Assembly: GCA_051819745.1 (NCBI GenBank)
Contig: JBNJGO010000007.1
Span: forward strand, 1 to 35,568
DNA from: SKGA01 sp051819745
GTDB taxonomy: Archaea > Nanobdellota > Nanobdellia > Woesearchaeales > SKGA01
DNA: 35,568 bases
Reading direction: 5' to 3'
The position numbers were made by a program, and so were the translations under genes. Below the pieces are notes generated by a model. The model was not told the DNA's origin. It made no database searches and saw only the letters and a list, made by a program, of their open reading frames with translations. Positions 16,682 through 25,172 of this stretch are shown in pieces (position 1 is the first letter of the stretch; every line of letters starts with the position of its first letter).

Positions 16682-17577
16682 TCGGGATAGTATTCTCCTA
16701 ATGCATATGCAAATCGTTCTATAAATGTATCGATAGATTCATCTTGTGAAAACTGTGTTGAAGAGTATGATTCTGGAATGGTAATCAATATACGAGCCGT
16801 TGTTTGGGGTTTTGTAGCGTATGGTTGAGATCCGATGTTTTCTTCCATCACCTTTTTGAAATAAGAGTGTAATTGTGTAGTTGGTTCTTTTGTTGTTTGC
16901 TCGTGCGAGGGGTCGTATCCGAATAGTATTTTTTTACCATCTTCTTTTTTTTCGAATTGTAGTATGATATCAGGTTTTTGTTTGTCTATAGTGAAACCTT
17001 TCCTCTCAAGTTCTGCTTCGAGTTTTCTTGAAATTTGCGAGATGACATGTTGGGTGTTTTCACTTGATTTGATATCGAAAATGATTTCTTTTCGTGATGT
17101 GGTGGATTGTGTTTGCACCGATGGAGAGTTTTTGTTTTCAGTGGAGAGTTTTTCTTTTGAAAAAAATAGTTGATTACCTTCTTTTTGTAGGGTAAGTTCG
17201 ATTTTTTTTAAAACGAAATCAGAAGGTACGCTCATGAGAGTGCTCGGATTGAATTTGTATGAGGTAAAATAGGCAAGTGATGATTCTGAAGTGTCCTTAT
17301 CGGTCGATGAGTTTTTTGTCACCGTAACGACTGATCCGTCAGTGAATAATGATTTGTCAAGAAAACTGTCTGGATATGCGTAGTAGATATCTCGTGAACT
17401 CGATTGCATCGCGTCAATACTCAAGGCGACGTCTCGGGCGAGGGCAGTGTCTTCTATGGAACTATCATCTGCAAAAACATCGTACGCACCGTAGAGAACT
17501 AGAATGAGCAACATTGCTAGAAATAGGTATGATATTGTTGAATTCATCATCGCTTTCGTTGAATTGTAAAATATCAT
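16678..17577 (-). CDS. Pilin-like anchored protein, possible degenerate amidase-fold domain
   Basis: A 299-residue protein with NSTKA-MMNST and a hydrophobic segment at about 14-35. TALARDVALSIDAMQSS follows and resembles a helical stretch common in archaeal pilin-like proteins. From about 180 on, the order of elements resembles an Amidase_3 fold: ISRKLEAELERKGFT, then DIILQFEKK, GKKILFGYDPS, a helix LHSYFKKVM, ARILITIPES, and a final helix DTFIERFAYALGEYY. The usual zinc-binding His and Glu are not evident, so if the fold is right the domain is inactive. This is a hypothesis. ATG 17577 follows GGTGA. Confidence 0.7.
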   Translation of the reverse strand: MIFYNSTKAMMNSTISYLFLAMLLILVLYGAYDVFADDSSIEDTALARDVALSIDAMQSSSRDIYYAYPDSFLDKSLFTDGSVVTVTKNSSTDKDTSESSLAYFTSYKFNPSTLMSVPSDFVLKKIELTLQKEGNQLFFSKEKLSTENKNSPSVQTQSTTSRKEIIFDIKSSENTQHVISQISRKLEAELERKGFTIDKQKPDIILQFEKKEDGKKILFGYDPSHEQTTKEPTTQLHSYFKKVMEENIGSQPYATKPQTTARILITIPESYSSTQFSQDESIDTFIERFAYALGEYYPE

Positions 17578-17610
17578 ATGTCACCTTCTTTCACTCGCTA
17601 AATCATGTTT

Positions 17611-19206
17611 TTATGTTGAAACACAGTCAAACTCATAAGCACTTTGACTTTTTGTTTCACAACCGATATCGCAAATATCCTTATGACAAGTATATGAGTC
17701 ATGGGCTTCATAATCTTTGCAGGAAGTTATGTGATTACAAAAATAATCTTGTTTGAATTCTAATTTGACAGAGGAGGTGTCTGTTTTAACTTGTGCTTCG
17801 AATTGGGTTAAATCGTCATCTATTGTTTTAGGAGCTACAAACATATTTCTAGCAATGTCATATTCTATGAATAGTTGATCAGGTGTTGTTGTTTTTTTTA
17901 CAGCGCCATCATCTTCAGTTAGTATTTTAGAAGGCATCGGTATTGAAAGTGAAACACTGAATTCTTTTGTATTACCAGTATATACTGTAATGTTTATGGG
18001 TGGTGACGTCTGCGATAGTTTTGAAAATTGTATTTTTCTATCCAAGTCTTTTGAAAGAAATTCTTCTGTTTCGTGAATGAAGGAATCATAACAAGAAGAG
18101 GGGTTAGATTTAAGACACTCTAAGAAATCATTTTCAAGGTATGATTTGTAATTATTCATTGCATCTTGGTGTTTGATTTGTTGCTGTGTGGTTCGTTGAA
18201 CTTCTTCAAAGTGTTTTTCACCATCAGAATAAATACAATGTTCTGCTTGACATATTCCAATAAGTGCCGTGTTATCCACGCTCGCTTCTATTTGTATTGG
18301 CATGACAGTTCCTAGAAAATCATCTGCTTTGGGGTTTTCAGCGAAAGGATCTTTAGGAAATCCTGTTCCTCCAAGAGCAACACCTCCTTGCCAACGATAA
18401 CTATTGATAAAATGTTTAAGTGACGCTTCCATAGACTTTGCATGGTTTTCATCAGTATTTGCAAAAGAAGCGGCGAAATGATTCCAAGCACTTTTCACTT
18501 TTTTCCATCCACTAACATCCTCTTTTGCTTTTTTTAACCATTTATCTCGTTCATTTTGATATATGATTTGATTGAATGAATACCCCAAGTGAGTTCCTTG
18601 AGAATATGAATCATAATGTTCTGTTAATAAGTTGTACACACTATCGGCATACATATCATCCCATCCTCTCGAGTTGAAAAAGATGGTGTTTTTATCCGCA
18701 CTAACGCATTTTTTCACCTTCGGCTCGTAAGATATCTCACCAAATACGATGAGTGGTTGTAGCGAACCACCTTTTGTTGGAGAGTCTTGCCAGAACGGAC
18801 CGTTATTAACATAGCACATACATGCTGTGTTGTTGCAAGCCGGATCGTCGGGACGCGCAATAGTAAGAACCTTATCTGTGACGTTTGAATGAAGCGTTAT
18901 ATCTCCTGAGGGTTTTGAGTAGAAGAGAAACATCTCGTAGGGTTCTATTTGAATAGTGTATGATACTCCTTTTCTAAAAGTATATTCCATTTCTGTGACT
19001 GGAAAGGTAATTGTTTCTTTTTCATTTGCTTTCGCTTCTTCTATTTTTTCTTTGAAGACATCAAGTCGATAGCTGTTATCATCTCGTTGTCCTTGAAAGT
19101 ATTTGCTCACTCCTGAAAATATTGTGGCTCCGATGATGAGCGATAGTAGTAGTCCTATGGTAAATGTCAAGAGCATTGTTGAAGCTTTTTTATTGTTGAA
19201 TATCAT
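17611..19206 (-). CDS. Large pilin-like surface protein
   Basis: A 531-residue protein with class III-type signal NNKKA-STMLLT and hydrophobic segment at about 11-32. The outer part begins with a beta-rich domain (about 45-165) containing DPACNNTACMCYVNNG, then a helix-rich middle (about 230-300), and ends with several Cys (FCNHITSC, YTCHKDICDIGC). No family was recognised. ATG 19206 stands directly at the edge of a 100-N gap, so its ribosome-binding site is not visible. The gap separates it from the next pilin-like gene; reading through the Ns would create a false 642-residue fusion, because both parts have their own pilin signal. Confidence 0.78.
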   Translation of the reverse strand: MIFNNKKASTMLLTFTIGLLLSLIIGATIFSGVSKYFQGQRDDNSYRLDVFKEKIEEAKANEKETITFPVTEMEYTFRKGVSYTIQIEPYEMFLFYSKPSGDITLHSNVTDKVLTIARPDDPACNNTACMCYVNNGPFWQDSPTKGGSLQPLIVFGEISYEPKVKKCVSADKNTIFFNSRGWDDMYADSVYNLLTEHYDSYSQGTHLGYSFNQIIYQNERDKWLKKAKEDVSGWKKVKSAWNHFAASFANTDENHAKSMEASLKHFINSYRWQGGVALGGTGFPKDPFAENPKADDFLGTVMPIQIEASVDNTALIGICQAEHCIYSDGEKHFEEVQRTTQQQIKHQDAMNNYKSYLENDFLECLKSNPSSCYDSFIHETEEFLSKDLDRKIQFSKLSQTSPPINITVYTGNTKEFSVSLSIPMPSKILTEDDGAVKKTTTPDQLFIEYDIARNMFVAPKTIDDDLTQFEAQVKTDTSSVKLEFKQDYFCNHITSCKDYEAHDSYTCHKDICDIGCETKSQSAYEFDCVST

Positions 19207-19306
19207 NNNNNNNNNNNNNNNNNNNNNNNNNNNNNNNNNNNNNNNNNNNNNNNNNNNNNNNNNNNNNNNNNNNNNNNNNNNNNNNNNNNNNNNNNNNNNN
19301 NNNNNN
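19207..19306. other. Assembly gap of 100 Ns
   Basis: Placeholder gap. It removes the end of one pilin-like gene and the sequence just before the start of the next. Confidence 0.95.
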
Positions 19307-19518
19307 TCACCTACATCGTCGGGATTGAGAAACACATCAGGGTCTTGTTTGTCAATAGCATCACCAACACCATCTTGTATCGAGTCAGTGGAGTTTTTTG
19401 TGTTACCGAGTAAGTCTGTTGAAAAAACAACCAGTAAAAAGATTATAATAATAGCAACAACCATAGCCCTGACCGCTCCGGCTGATGCTTTTTTTGTTTG
19501 ATATAATGTGTTTTTCAT
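19307..19518 (-). CDS. Pilin-like protein, 3' end lost in gap
   Basis: The first 70 residues of a protein with class III-type signal QTKKA-SAGAVRAM and a hydrophobic segment (about 13-33), followed by an acidic stretch. The rest is missing in the gap. I chose ATG 19518, with GAGGGAT seven bases upstream, rather than a start at 19539 inside the preceding intergenic sequence. Probably a short pilin-like subunit. Confidence 0.7.
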
Positions 19519-19539
19519 TTGCAATCCCTCGTATAACAA

Positions 19540-20625
19540 TTATGTTGACGGTTTATATTCATATATTGGTAGGTTGGAAGGGCATTGTGGAGGATTATCT
19601 AAATTGCAATTCGTATCGACTAATCCAGAAACGCAATACTCTTGAACATCATCAATAAAACTACCTCCCATCAGCCATCTTTTTGTATATCTGTTTCCAC
19701 GATCAGCTGATTCAAAATCTTTTTTCAAAAAATCTGTGCAAAACCTATATGCGTTGTTTTTAAATACTTTAACAGTAGTATATTGTGGCATCACCGGAAT
19801 CAAAGAAATAATCCATTCATTATTATTTGGTTGATAGCGTATGTACGCGTTGATATGGTGATCTGAATCATCAAGAATTAAATCTGTTGCAAAAAAACTT
19901 CTGTCAGAAGAATATTTCTCATCTAAAGCGAGAGAATAATCTTTTTTTAATCCAGGATATAAGCTGTTCTCATTGTTCTCATTTTTTTGTTTATCACCGA
20001 ATCGAAAAGAAATACCATCAGTTACTATTTCGGATTGATAAGGTAATTTTTCTTCAAATAATCTGAAAAATAATTGCCAAACTTCAAAAGCGCCATCATC
20101 AGGTTTTTCCTCAAGTGAGTTCGGAATAAATTGACCCATCTGTTTTCCTTCAAGGAGTTTGGCATACTCTGGATGGTCATCGAAGAGTTCGTTGACAACA
20201 TCATATTTTTCTCCTCGTTCAGAGTCGTATAATTCGAAATAAACACCATCATCAGTATTGTTAAGAAGTGCAAAGTACCATTCTCTTTCAGCTCTTGTTA
20301 AACTATCTAAATTTGGACCTGGAACTCGCACAATAAATCCTTGCTTTTTTTCTTCTTCACTCATTTCTTCGACATCATAATTTGATAAGTTAAAAAAACC
20401 ATCAATAAACACTGGCAGGTAATATATTACTTGTGAATGAACCCCTATCGTGTCTCGAAATTCTTTATCTAATAAATCTCCTGAGAGGTCTGGCATGTAT
20501 TTGCTCGCGTCAAGAGTGTTATTAATATTGTCTCTTGTCTGATCTCCTTGATCGGCATAGAATTGGAAGAATAAGAATCCTACTAGGACGAACATGACCG
20601 CTCCGATAAGTATTTTCGTATCCAT
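19540..20625 (-). CDS. Membrane-anchored surface protein, unknown
   Basis: A 361-residue protein with an N-terminal hydrophobic segment (about 5-24) directly after MDTK. It lacks the K-G/A cleavage motif of its neighbours, so it may stay anchored. The outer part is acidic and mixed alpha/beta, with three Cys late in the chain (FCTDFL, EYCVSG, then NCNLDNPPQC). No family was recognised. ATG 20625 is preceded by GTGA. It lies between two pilin-like genes in the same direction with gaps of 9 and about 20 bases, so it belongs to the operon. Confidence 0.72.
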   Translation of the reverse strand: MDTKILIGAVMFVLVGFLFFQFYADQGDQTRDNINNTLDASKYMPDLSGDLLDKEFRDTIGVHSQVIYYLPVFIDGFFNLSNYDVEEMSEEEKKQGFIVRVPGPNLDSLTRAEREWYFALLNNTDDGVYFELYDSERGEKYDVVNELFDDHPEYAKLLEGKQMGQFIPNSLEEKPDDGAFEVWQLFFRLFEEKLPYQSEIVTDGISFRFGDKQKNENNENSLYPGLKKDYSLALDEKYSSDRSFFATDLILDDSDHHINAYIRYQPNNNEWIISLIPVMPQYTTVKVFKNNAYRFCTDFLKKDFESADRGNRYTKRWLMGGSFIDDVQEYCVSGLVDTNCNLDNPPQCPSNLPIYEYKPST

Positions 20626-20634
20626 GGTTTCACA

Positions 20635-20841
20635 TTATTTTCCGGATATTTTTTGAAGCAATGCTCCGATTCCACCTGACGTTTCAGATCCTTTGTCGCG
20701 GAGTAATACGACAAAGGTTATTAAGATGACAAATCCCACGAGCGCTAGTATAATTGGAAGGAGGTGTTGGAAACTTCCTTTTTTTCCGATTCTTGAAAGT
20801 CGGAAACAGTCAATAATATGTTGTGCTTGTTCTAGTATCAT
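20635..20841 (-). CDS. Small single-span protein, pilin-like
   Basis: A 68-residue protein made of a short amphipathic N-terminus, the motif IGKKG-SFQHL and one hydrophobic segment at about 27-47, with a short glycine-rich end. It is almost nothing but a pilin-like helix, so it could be a structural subunit or an assembly-membrane peptide. It starts 2 bases after the stop of the upstream gene, which argues for coupled translation and against chance. Confidence 0.7.
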   Translation of the reverse strand: MILEQAQHIIDCFRLSRIGKKGSFQHLLPIILALVGFVILITFVVLLRDKGSETSGGIGALLQKISGK

Positions 20842-20843
20842 TG

Positions 20844-21575
20844 TTATACAAACCTACAACTGGTTTCTCGAATTCTATCCAGTGGTTTTACTATGATTGC
20901 TGAAGTGAAGGAATCACTCTCGCCTTGGAGTGCTTTAGCAACTGATTTGAAACCAGACCATTCAGGGCTGACTAGTGAGATAGTAAACTCGTCACTTTCA
21001 GATAATGTTATATTGTCAAAATCGTAACTTCCTCCTTCGGCTTGTCGTTGTATATATTGTTTGTAGGTGAGATCGCCGTTTTTTTCTTTCTTTGTTTCTT
21101 TGAAAAACGTCTCTAGTTCTTGTTCAGTTATTTCCTGCCCGTTGAAAAGAGACTTATCGGCGTCAATAAAGTGAACGTGAAAAACAACCATACAATCAAT
21201 ATTCATCTCTCCAAGTGGATGATCACCATCCCATAAGTTTCTTGTTCTCCCTTCGTTTGTCATCCACCACGCGTAAGCAACCATATCAGCTATTTCTCTC
21301 ATGATCATTGATTTATTTTTTCCTTTAAGCGAAATGTTTTTTGTGAGTGTCGCGCAACTATTATCAAACGTTGGTGCGAGCGGACCGAGAGTGCCACCTA
21401 CATCTTCCATGGTTATCATCCCTCTACAAGCAACCCCTTCCATTGAATCACTGACGTTCGCTTTTGTTTGGATAAAAAAAGAAGACATGATAATAAGTCC
21501 TAATACGAGCAATGTTATAATCAATATTTGAGGGAAATTTATATTATCTCCTTTCTTAGTATTAGCCAAAAACAT
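20844..21575 (-). CDS. Pilin-like protein with conserved aromatic-rich domain
   Basis: A 243-residue protein with class III-type signal NTKKG-DNINF and hydrophobic segment at about 16-35. The outer domain contains a striking stretch at about 92-135, DMVAYAWWMTNEGRTRNLW then CMVVFHVHF. I recall similar 'cW...G...n.w....C.ic..i.F' stretches in other DPANN pilin-like proteins, so this is likely a conserved family without a name known to me. ATG 21575 follows AGGTGA and overlaps the end of a 32-codon reading frame upstream by 14 bases. Confidence 0.78.
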   Translation of the reverse strand: MFLANTKKGDNINFPQILIITLLVLGLIIMSSFFIQTKANVSDSMEGVACRGMITMEDVGGTLGPLAPTFDNSCATLTKNISLKGKNKSMIMREIADMVAYAWWMTNEGRTRNLWDGDHPLGEMNIDCMVVFHVHFIDADKSLFNGQEITEQELETFFKETKKEKNGDLTYKQYIQRQAEGGSYDFDNITLSESDEFTISLVSPEWSGFKSVAKALQGESDSFTSAIIVKPLDRIRETSCRFV

Positions 21576-21660
21576 TCGCTTTCACCTGCATTATTGCCAC
21601 AACAGCCCCTAGTATGAGTAGTATTGTCATTAATAGTAGGATGATTTCTTTCATTACCAT
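21562..21660 (-). CDS. Candidate 32-residue single-span membrane peptide
   Basis: The frame encodes M-V-M-K-E-I-I and then an almost unbroken hydrophobic helix (about residues 6-24) followed by a short basic end. It lies between two genes of the operon, and its stop overlaps the start of the next gene by 14 bases, so it could couple that gene's translation. A second ATG at 21654 gives 30 residues. The ribosome-binding site is weak. It may be a real small subunit or only a leader frame. Confidence 0.45.
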   Translation of the reverse strand: MVMKEIILLLMTILLILGAVVAIMQVKANVFG

Positions 21661-21702
21661 AATATTCAACCAATATCTTAAAATGATGATTTGAAAAAAA
21701 AA

Positions 21703-23675
21703 TTATGCTTCTTCACAAAAATNNNNNNNNNNNNNNNNNNNNNNNNNNNNNNNNNNNNNNNNNNNNNNNNNNNNNNNNNNNNNNNNNNNNNNNNNNNNNN
21801 NNNNNNNNNNNNNNNNNNNNNNCCATCATTCTCGCAGAGTTTTTTATCGGAATAATCAGTGCAGTAATCAAAATTGTCACAGCTTAAACATTCTCCTGTA
21901 ACAAAAAACCCATTAGAGAATAATCCTTGATAATCCCATGCGCAATTCCCGTCGTCCTTACAATCTCCACGTCTCATTTCAGCACAGGACGTTTCGGGGT
22001 CGTTAGATGATTGCGTTCCAGAAGAGGATACCATATCGCAAGAGCCATCACTCCACTCACAATCTCGATCGGCTAAACAAACATTATCGTTGCAGGTGCT
22101 TCGAGTAGGATATGCTGAACAACTACTAATATCTTCACAGCTCGAGCAAGATCCTCCAAAGAGATTCCAATCCCAGAAACAATCTACTGCTTGAAAGCAT
22201 TGGTTTGCTTGACAAGATTCTTTTTCATTGTATGAATTGCAATCAGTTAGTTCTTCACAATCAGCGCACGCGTTGTCAAAACTGAGTTCTTTGTTGTCGA
22301 ATGCGCAGTCAAGAGCATACATGCATTGTGGTGATCGTTCTTGACGGTCACGACATTGTGATCGTTGATTGTCATAATCTTGACAGGCGTTATCGCACGC
22401 TTCAAACAATTGATTGAATACTCCTTGCGAAGTAATATAGAGTAAGTCGCACTCGTCTTGAGAAAATGTTTGTCGTTGTTGATGCAATTTATCATCGGAC
22501 GTGGTGTAGTTGTAAAACAAACATGCTTTCTCGACATCGTCTTGTGAGAAATTAATAAGTTTTGGTATTGTTATTGAAGATAGTGATGATTGCATCATAG
22601 GATTTAAAGTAACATCATTTAAATCATTCAATGATTCATAAATGGTACTATCTTGAGGACAATTACCCTCCTTATCGTCACTTATAAAAAACGTCGCATT
22701 AACATTTTGTTTTGGAAAATAAGTTTTTGTTGATGGTGTTCGTTCTTTTATCTGGCCTGTTGCAAAACAGATTGTTTGTCCATCTTGAGATACGATCCTC
22801 TCATCAACCTCTAGTTTGAAGCGTTGTTCATTGAATTCTTCAATTGTTTGTTGTGATTCTACTGAAATGAGCTTGAGTAGTTTTGAATCGTCAACAAGCG
22901 CCCCGTCATCGTCATAACAAGCCATTTCTAACATGTATTTTCCTTGGTTGAATATAGCGTCAGAGAATGAAAATACAAGATCCCAATCACTATCCTTTAT
23001 TTTTTCCTTATCATCTTCACCAAATATTCTATACGCGTTCAGCCCTCCTACAGGATCGGCAGTATCACTTTCTTTTCTATAATGCTCGTTGATAATCTCG
23101 GCGTTATACACCTTCATCTCGCAACGACGAGCAGATTCTAAAAATTGGTGTTCCATCTGTCCTTCAAACGAATAAGACACGTCTTCTGTAATCACTAAAG
23201 GATTATTATCACATTTATCACTTGGTTCTTTACAAGTTCCTTTTAATTCTTTTTTTGAATCTGCTTCTGAGTCACTATATAAAAAGGCATTACCATTAAA
23301 TCCCTCGTTTACTAAGGTTGCGTGTTGACTTTGAGATTGTTGGGTTGTTGAATCATCACTGCTTGCTTGAAGTTCTTCTTCTCGTCGATCTTTCCATGCT
23401 TTGAAGTCTTCTCGTTGGCTTCCTGTCAGAGATAATTTCGGCCTGCAACAGACGAGACCATCTTCTGTCCGTTCAAACGCATCCATCCTATCGACAAAGT
23501 CTTGAGAACAATTTTGTGCGAGCACACCACCCATTCCTTGACAGTTGCTTGCTCGTTCGAGATTTGATGCATTATCTTGAAGTATGAAAAAAAGAAGTGC
23601 GACCACAATAAGCATGAGCACAATACCTCCTATAACAGCAACGCCCATGCCTTGTTTTCTATCAGTTAATACCAT
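21703..23675 (-). CDS. Pilin-like Cys-rich repeat protein, interrupted by gap
   Basis: About 617 residues are readable before the gap. The N-terminus has DRKQG-MGVAV and a hydrophobic segment at about 12-33, then a Cys-rich knot (NCQGMGGVLAQNC, ending VCCRP) that resembles the one in the next gene upstream. The middle (150-400) is beta-rich. From about residue 450 there are at least four repeats of the form C-x5-K/R-x2-C-x4-C-x4-C-x-W, probably disulfide-bonded. Reading straight through the 100 Ns gives an end at 21678 with an odd lysine/phenylalanine tail. In another frame the bases after the gap read FCEEA and stop at 21703, which suits this protein better. ATG 23675 follows AGGTG. Confidence 0.75.
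21723..21822. other. Assembly gap of 100 Ns
   Basis: Placeholder gap inside the tandem Cys-x-Trp repeats of the gene above; repeats may be why the assembly broke here. Confidence 0.95.
21823..22270 (-). repeat. Tandem Cys-x-Trp repeats at the protein level
   Basis: Units such as CNSYNEKESCQANQC...DCFWD, CSAYPTRSTCNDNVC...DCEWS, and CAEMRRGDCKDDGNCAWD follow one another and run into the gap. The same unit occurs in the large secreted protein at the right edge (CYDYNSKETCSNDPC...NCEWS). Confidence 0.7.
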
Positions 23676-23746
23676 TCAACAACACCTTTTATGTAGATAA
23701 GATACGAATAAAACAAAAAAAAATAATTAGGAGTTAGACGTCATCA

Positions 23747-24010
23747 CTAATTATTATTTCCTAGTGGAATACAACATTTTTTGTTTTCACCACATGAACT
23801 CGATGCTCCAGGATGATGTATCATTCCATCAGCACAAGAAGAACCATCAGAAATACATTCTCCACTAAGACCTTCACAGCCCGTTCCTTCTTGAATATCG
23901 TTTCCTTTTTGGAGTAACATTACCGCCAGAATAACAAGAACAAGCAATGCTATCGCCGCGATGATAATGACATTCATCGATAATTCTGAACCTTTTTTAT
24001 TGAATCGCAT
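23747..24010 (-). CDS. Small pilin-like Cys-knot protein
   Basis: An 87-residue protein with a textbook class III-type signal, NKKG-SELSM, and a hydrophobic segment (about 14-34). The outer part is a compact Cys-rich domain with six Cys, GCEGLSGEC...SSCADG...SSCGENKKCC. The same C.G..G.C...CC arrangement opens the next gene downstream. The ribosome-binding site GAGGTGA at 24017-24023 and a TATA box at 24064-24072 make this the probable first gene of a transcription unit. Confidence 0.8.
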   Translation of the reverse strand: MRFNKKGSELSMNVIIIAAIALLVLVILAVMLLQKGNDIQEGTGCEGLSGECISDGSSCADGMIHHPGASSSCGENKKCCIPLGNNN

Positions 24011-24063
24011 ACATATTCACCTCACATAAATCAATAACAGTATATAAAAAACCATACTAATAG

Positions 24064-24072
24064 TATATAAAT
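24064..24072 (-). promoter_or_regulatory. TATA box in the middle of the surface-protein block
   Basis: ATTTATATA on the minus strand predicts a start near 24041, upstream of the ribosome-binding site for the gene starting at 24010. A second, closer TATA-like stretch at 24041-24048 would start transcription too late to include that site. Confidence 0.45.
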
Positions 24073-24146
24073 GTTTTGATTTTTTGGCCTTGACAGTGAA
24101 AGGAACAAGAAATTGCACGACAAACAAGGGAAAACAACATTCACTC

Positions 24147-24165
24147 AAAACTCTTTTAAGAAGAG
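24147..24165 (-). terminator. Hairpin with T-run at the end of the upstream operon
   Basis: On the minus strand CTCTT and AAGAG form a perfect 5-bp hairpin with a 5-base loop across the stop codon at 24156-24158, directly followed by TTTT. With the TATA box beyond it, this suggests a boundary between two transcription units. Confidence 0.4.
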
Positions 24166-24656
24166 CAAATTCCTAGCTCGACCATTGCAGTACCTGAAGG
24201 TTCCAGAGGTATTGGAATCCATCCTGGAGCACTCCTGCCCGTCATTTCACTCGTACAATTATTAACTATAAATGAAAAATCATCTTGAGATGATTCAGGA
24301 TAATCTATCGTGAGACCATACGATAAACCCCACTTATCAAGAGTATCGTTGAGAATGTCAGTTATCGTATCGTTGAGTTGTTGACAAGATCCTTGTCGCC
24401 CAGCACCACATTGTATACGCTGTAAAGAACCACAATCCCGTATTAATGTATCGACATCAACACTACATACTGACGTATCAACCAAAGCATCTAGAAAACT
24501 CATCGAGAGTTCATTATAAGCGTATTTTTTATGAACACCCATCCCTTGATTTTCTTCAGCTTGTTCTGTTTTTGAAGTGATATAAATAAGCAGTGCAACT
24601 GAAACTATTAAAACTATAATGACAAGACCTATGATTTCTGATTGTCCTTGTTTCAT
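24156..24656 (-). CDS. Pilin-like protein of a conserved four-gene module
   Basis: A 166-residue protein starting MKQG-QSEIIG with a hydrophobic segment at about 7-27. The outer domain has paired Cys (SVCSVDVD...RDCGSLQRIQCG, then SCQQLND) and the stretch ILNDTLDKWGLSYGL. I recall this order (signal, 'sFL.AL..T', 'LI.dC', 'l..w...Y.l') from small exported proteins of DPANN archaea but know no name. ATG 24656 is chosen because GTTGAT lies four bases ahead; ATG 24662 is an alternative. It is the last of four consecutive pilin-like genes. Confidence 0.75.
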   Translation of the reverse strand: MKQGQSEIIGLVIIVLIVSVALLIYITSKTEQAEENQGMGVHKKYAYNELSMSFLDALVDTSVCSVDVDTLIRDCGSLQRIQCGAGRQGSCQQLNDTITDILNDTLDKWGLSYGLTIDYPESSQDDFSFIVNNCTSEMTGRSAPGWIPIPLEPSGTAMVELGICSS

Positions 24657-24668
24657 AAACATCAACTT

Positions 24669-25154
24669 CTAAGTATATAATCGTATGTATAATGTTCCAA
24701 AACCATACCTGTCACTAACAGCGTCATGAAGAGATACTGGAACGATGGCAGGAAGTGATTGTTTGAACATATTGTTTTCTTTGGTGTTATTATAAAGTAC
24801 CCATGTTTTGTTTCCAGGATAGACTTCTTCAACGACTAATTGCGCATCCCCTAGTTTGGAAACGAGATGTTGTCTGGCATAATCCGATCGTCGCGATACA
24901 TTGGTAAAGGAATTCATCTTTTGAATTTCAAAACAGGAAGGTTCTTGAACATTTGTCAAAGAGCATTGGATTTCAGGTATGGCTGTTGCTATTTGCGCTA
25001 GCTCTATCGATTCGAGTTCGGCGAGTCGTTGTTGTTCTTCAACAACTGCTTCTTGGTGCGCTCCTGAATAAAATACTATTCCGAAAACAATGATGAGTAA
25101 TATGAATATGACTATAAAGATTGATTCTCCTATTTGTAGTTGGCCTTTTCTCAT
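24669..25154 (-). CDS. Pilin-like protein of the conserved module
   Basis: A 161-residue protein beginning MRKG-QLQIGES with a hydrophobic segment (about 11-30). The outer part has a helix rich in Glu and Leu, then AIPEIQCSL, SCFEIQKMNSF and a C-terminal beta region with VLYNNTKENN. The 'PE..CS ... C.e..K' pattern seems to be shared with homologues I recall in related archaea. ATG 25154 has GTGAT just ahead. It lies 18 bases after the upstream stop. Confidence 0.77.
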   Translation of the reverse strand: MRKGQLQIGESIFIVIFILLIIVFGIVFYSGAHQEAVVEEQQRLAELESIELAQIATAIPEIQCSLTNVQEPSCFEIQKMNSFTNVSRRSDYARQHLVSKLGDAQLVVEEVYPGNKTWVLYNNTKENNMFKQSLPAIVPVSLHDAVSDRYGFGTLYIRLYT

Positions 25155-25172
25155 ACTATCACAAAAAAAACT

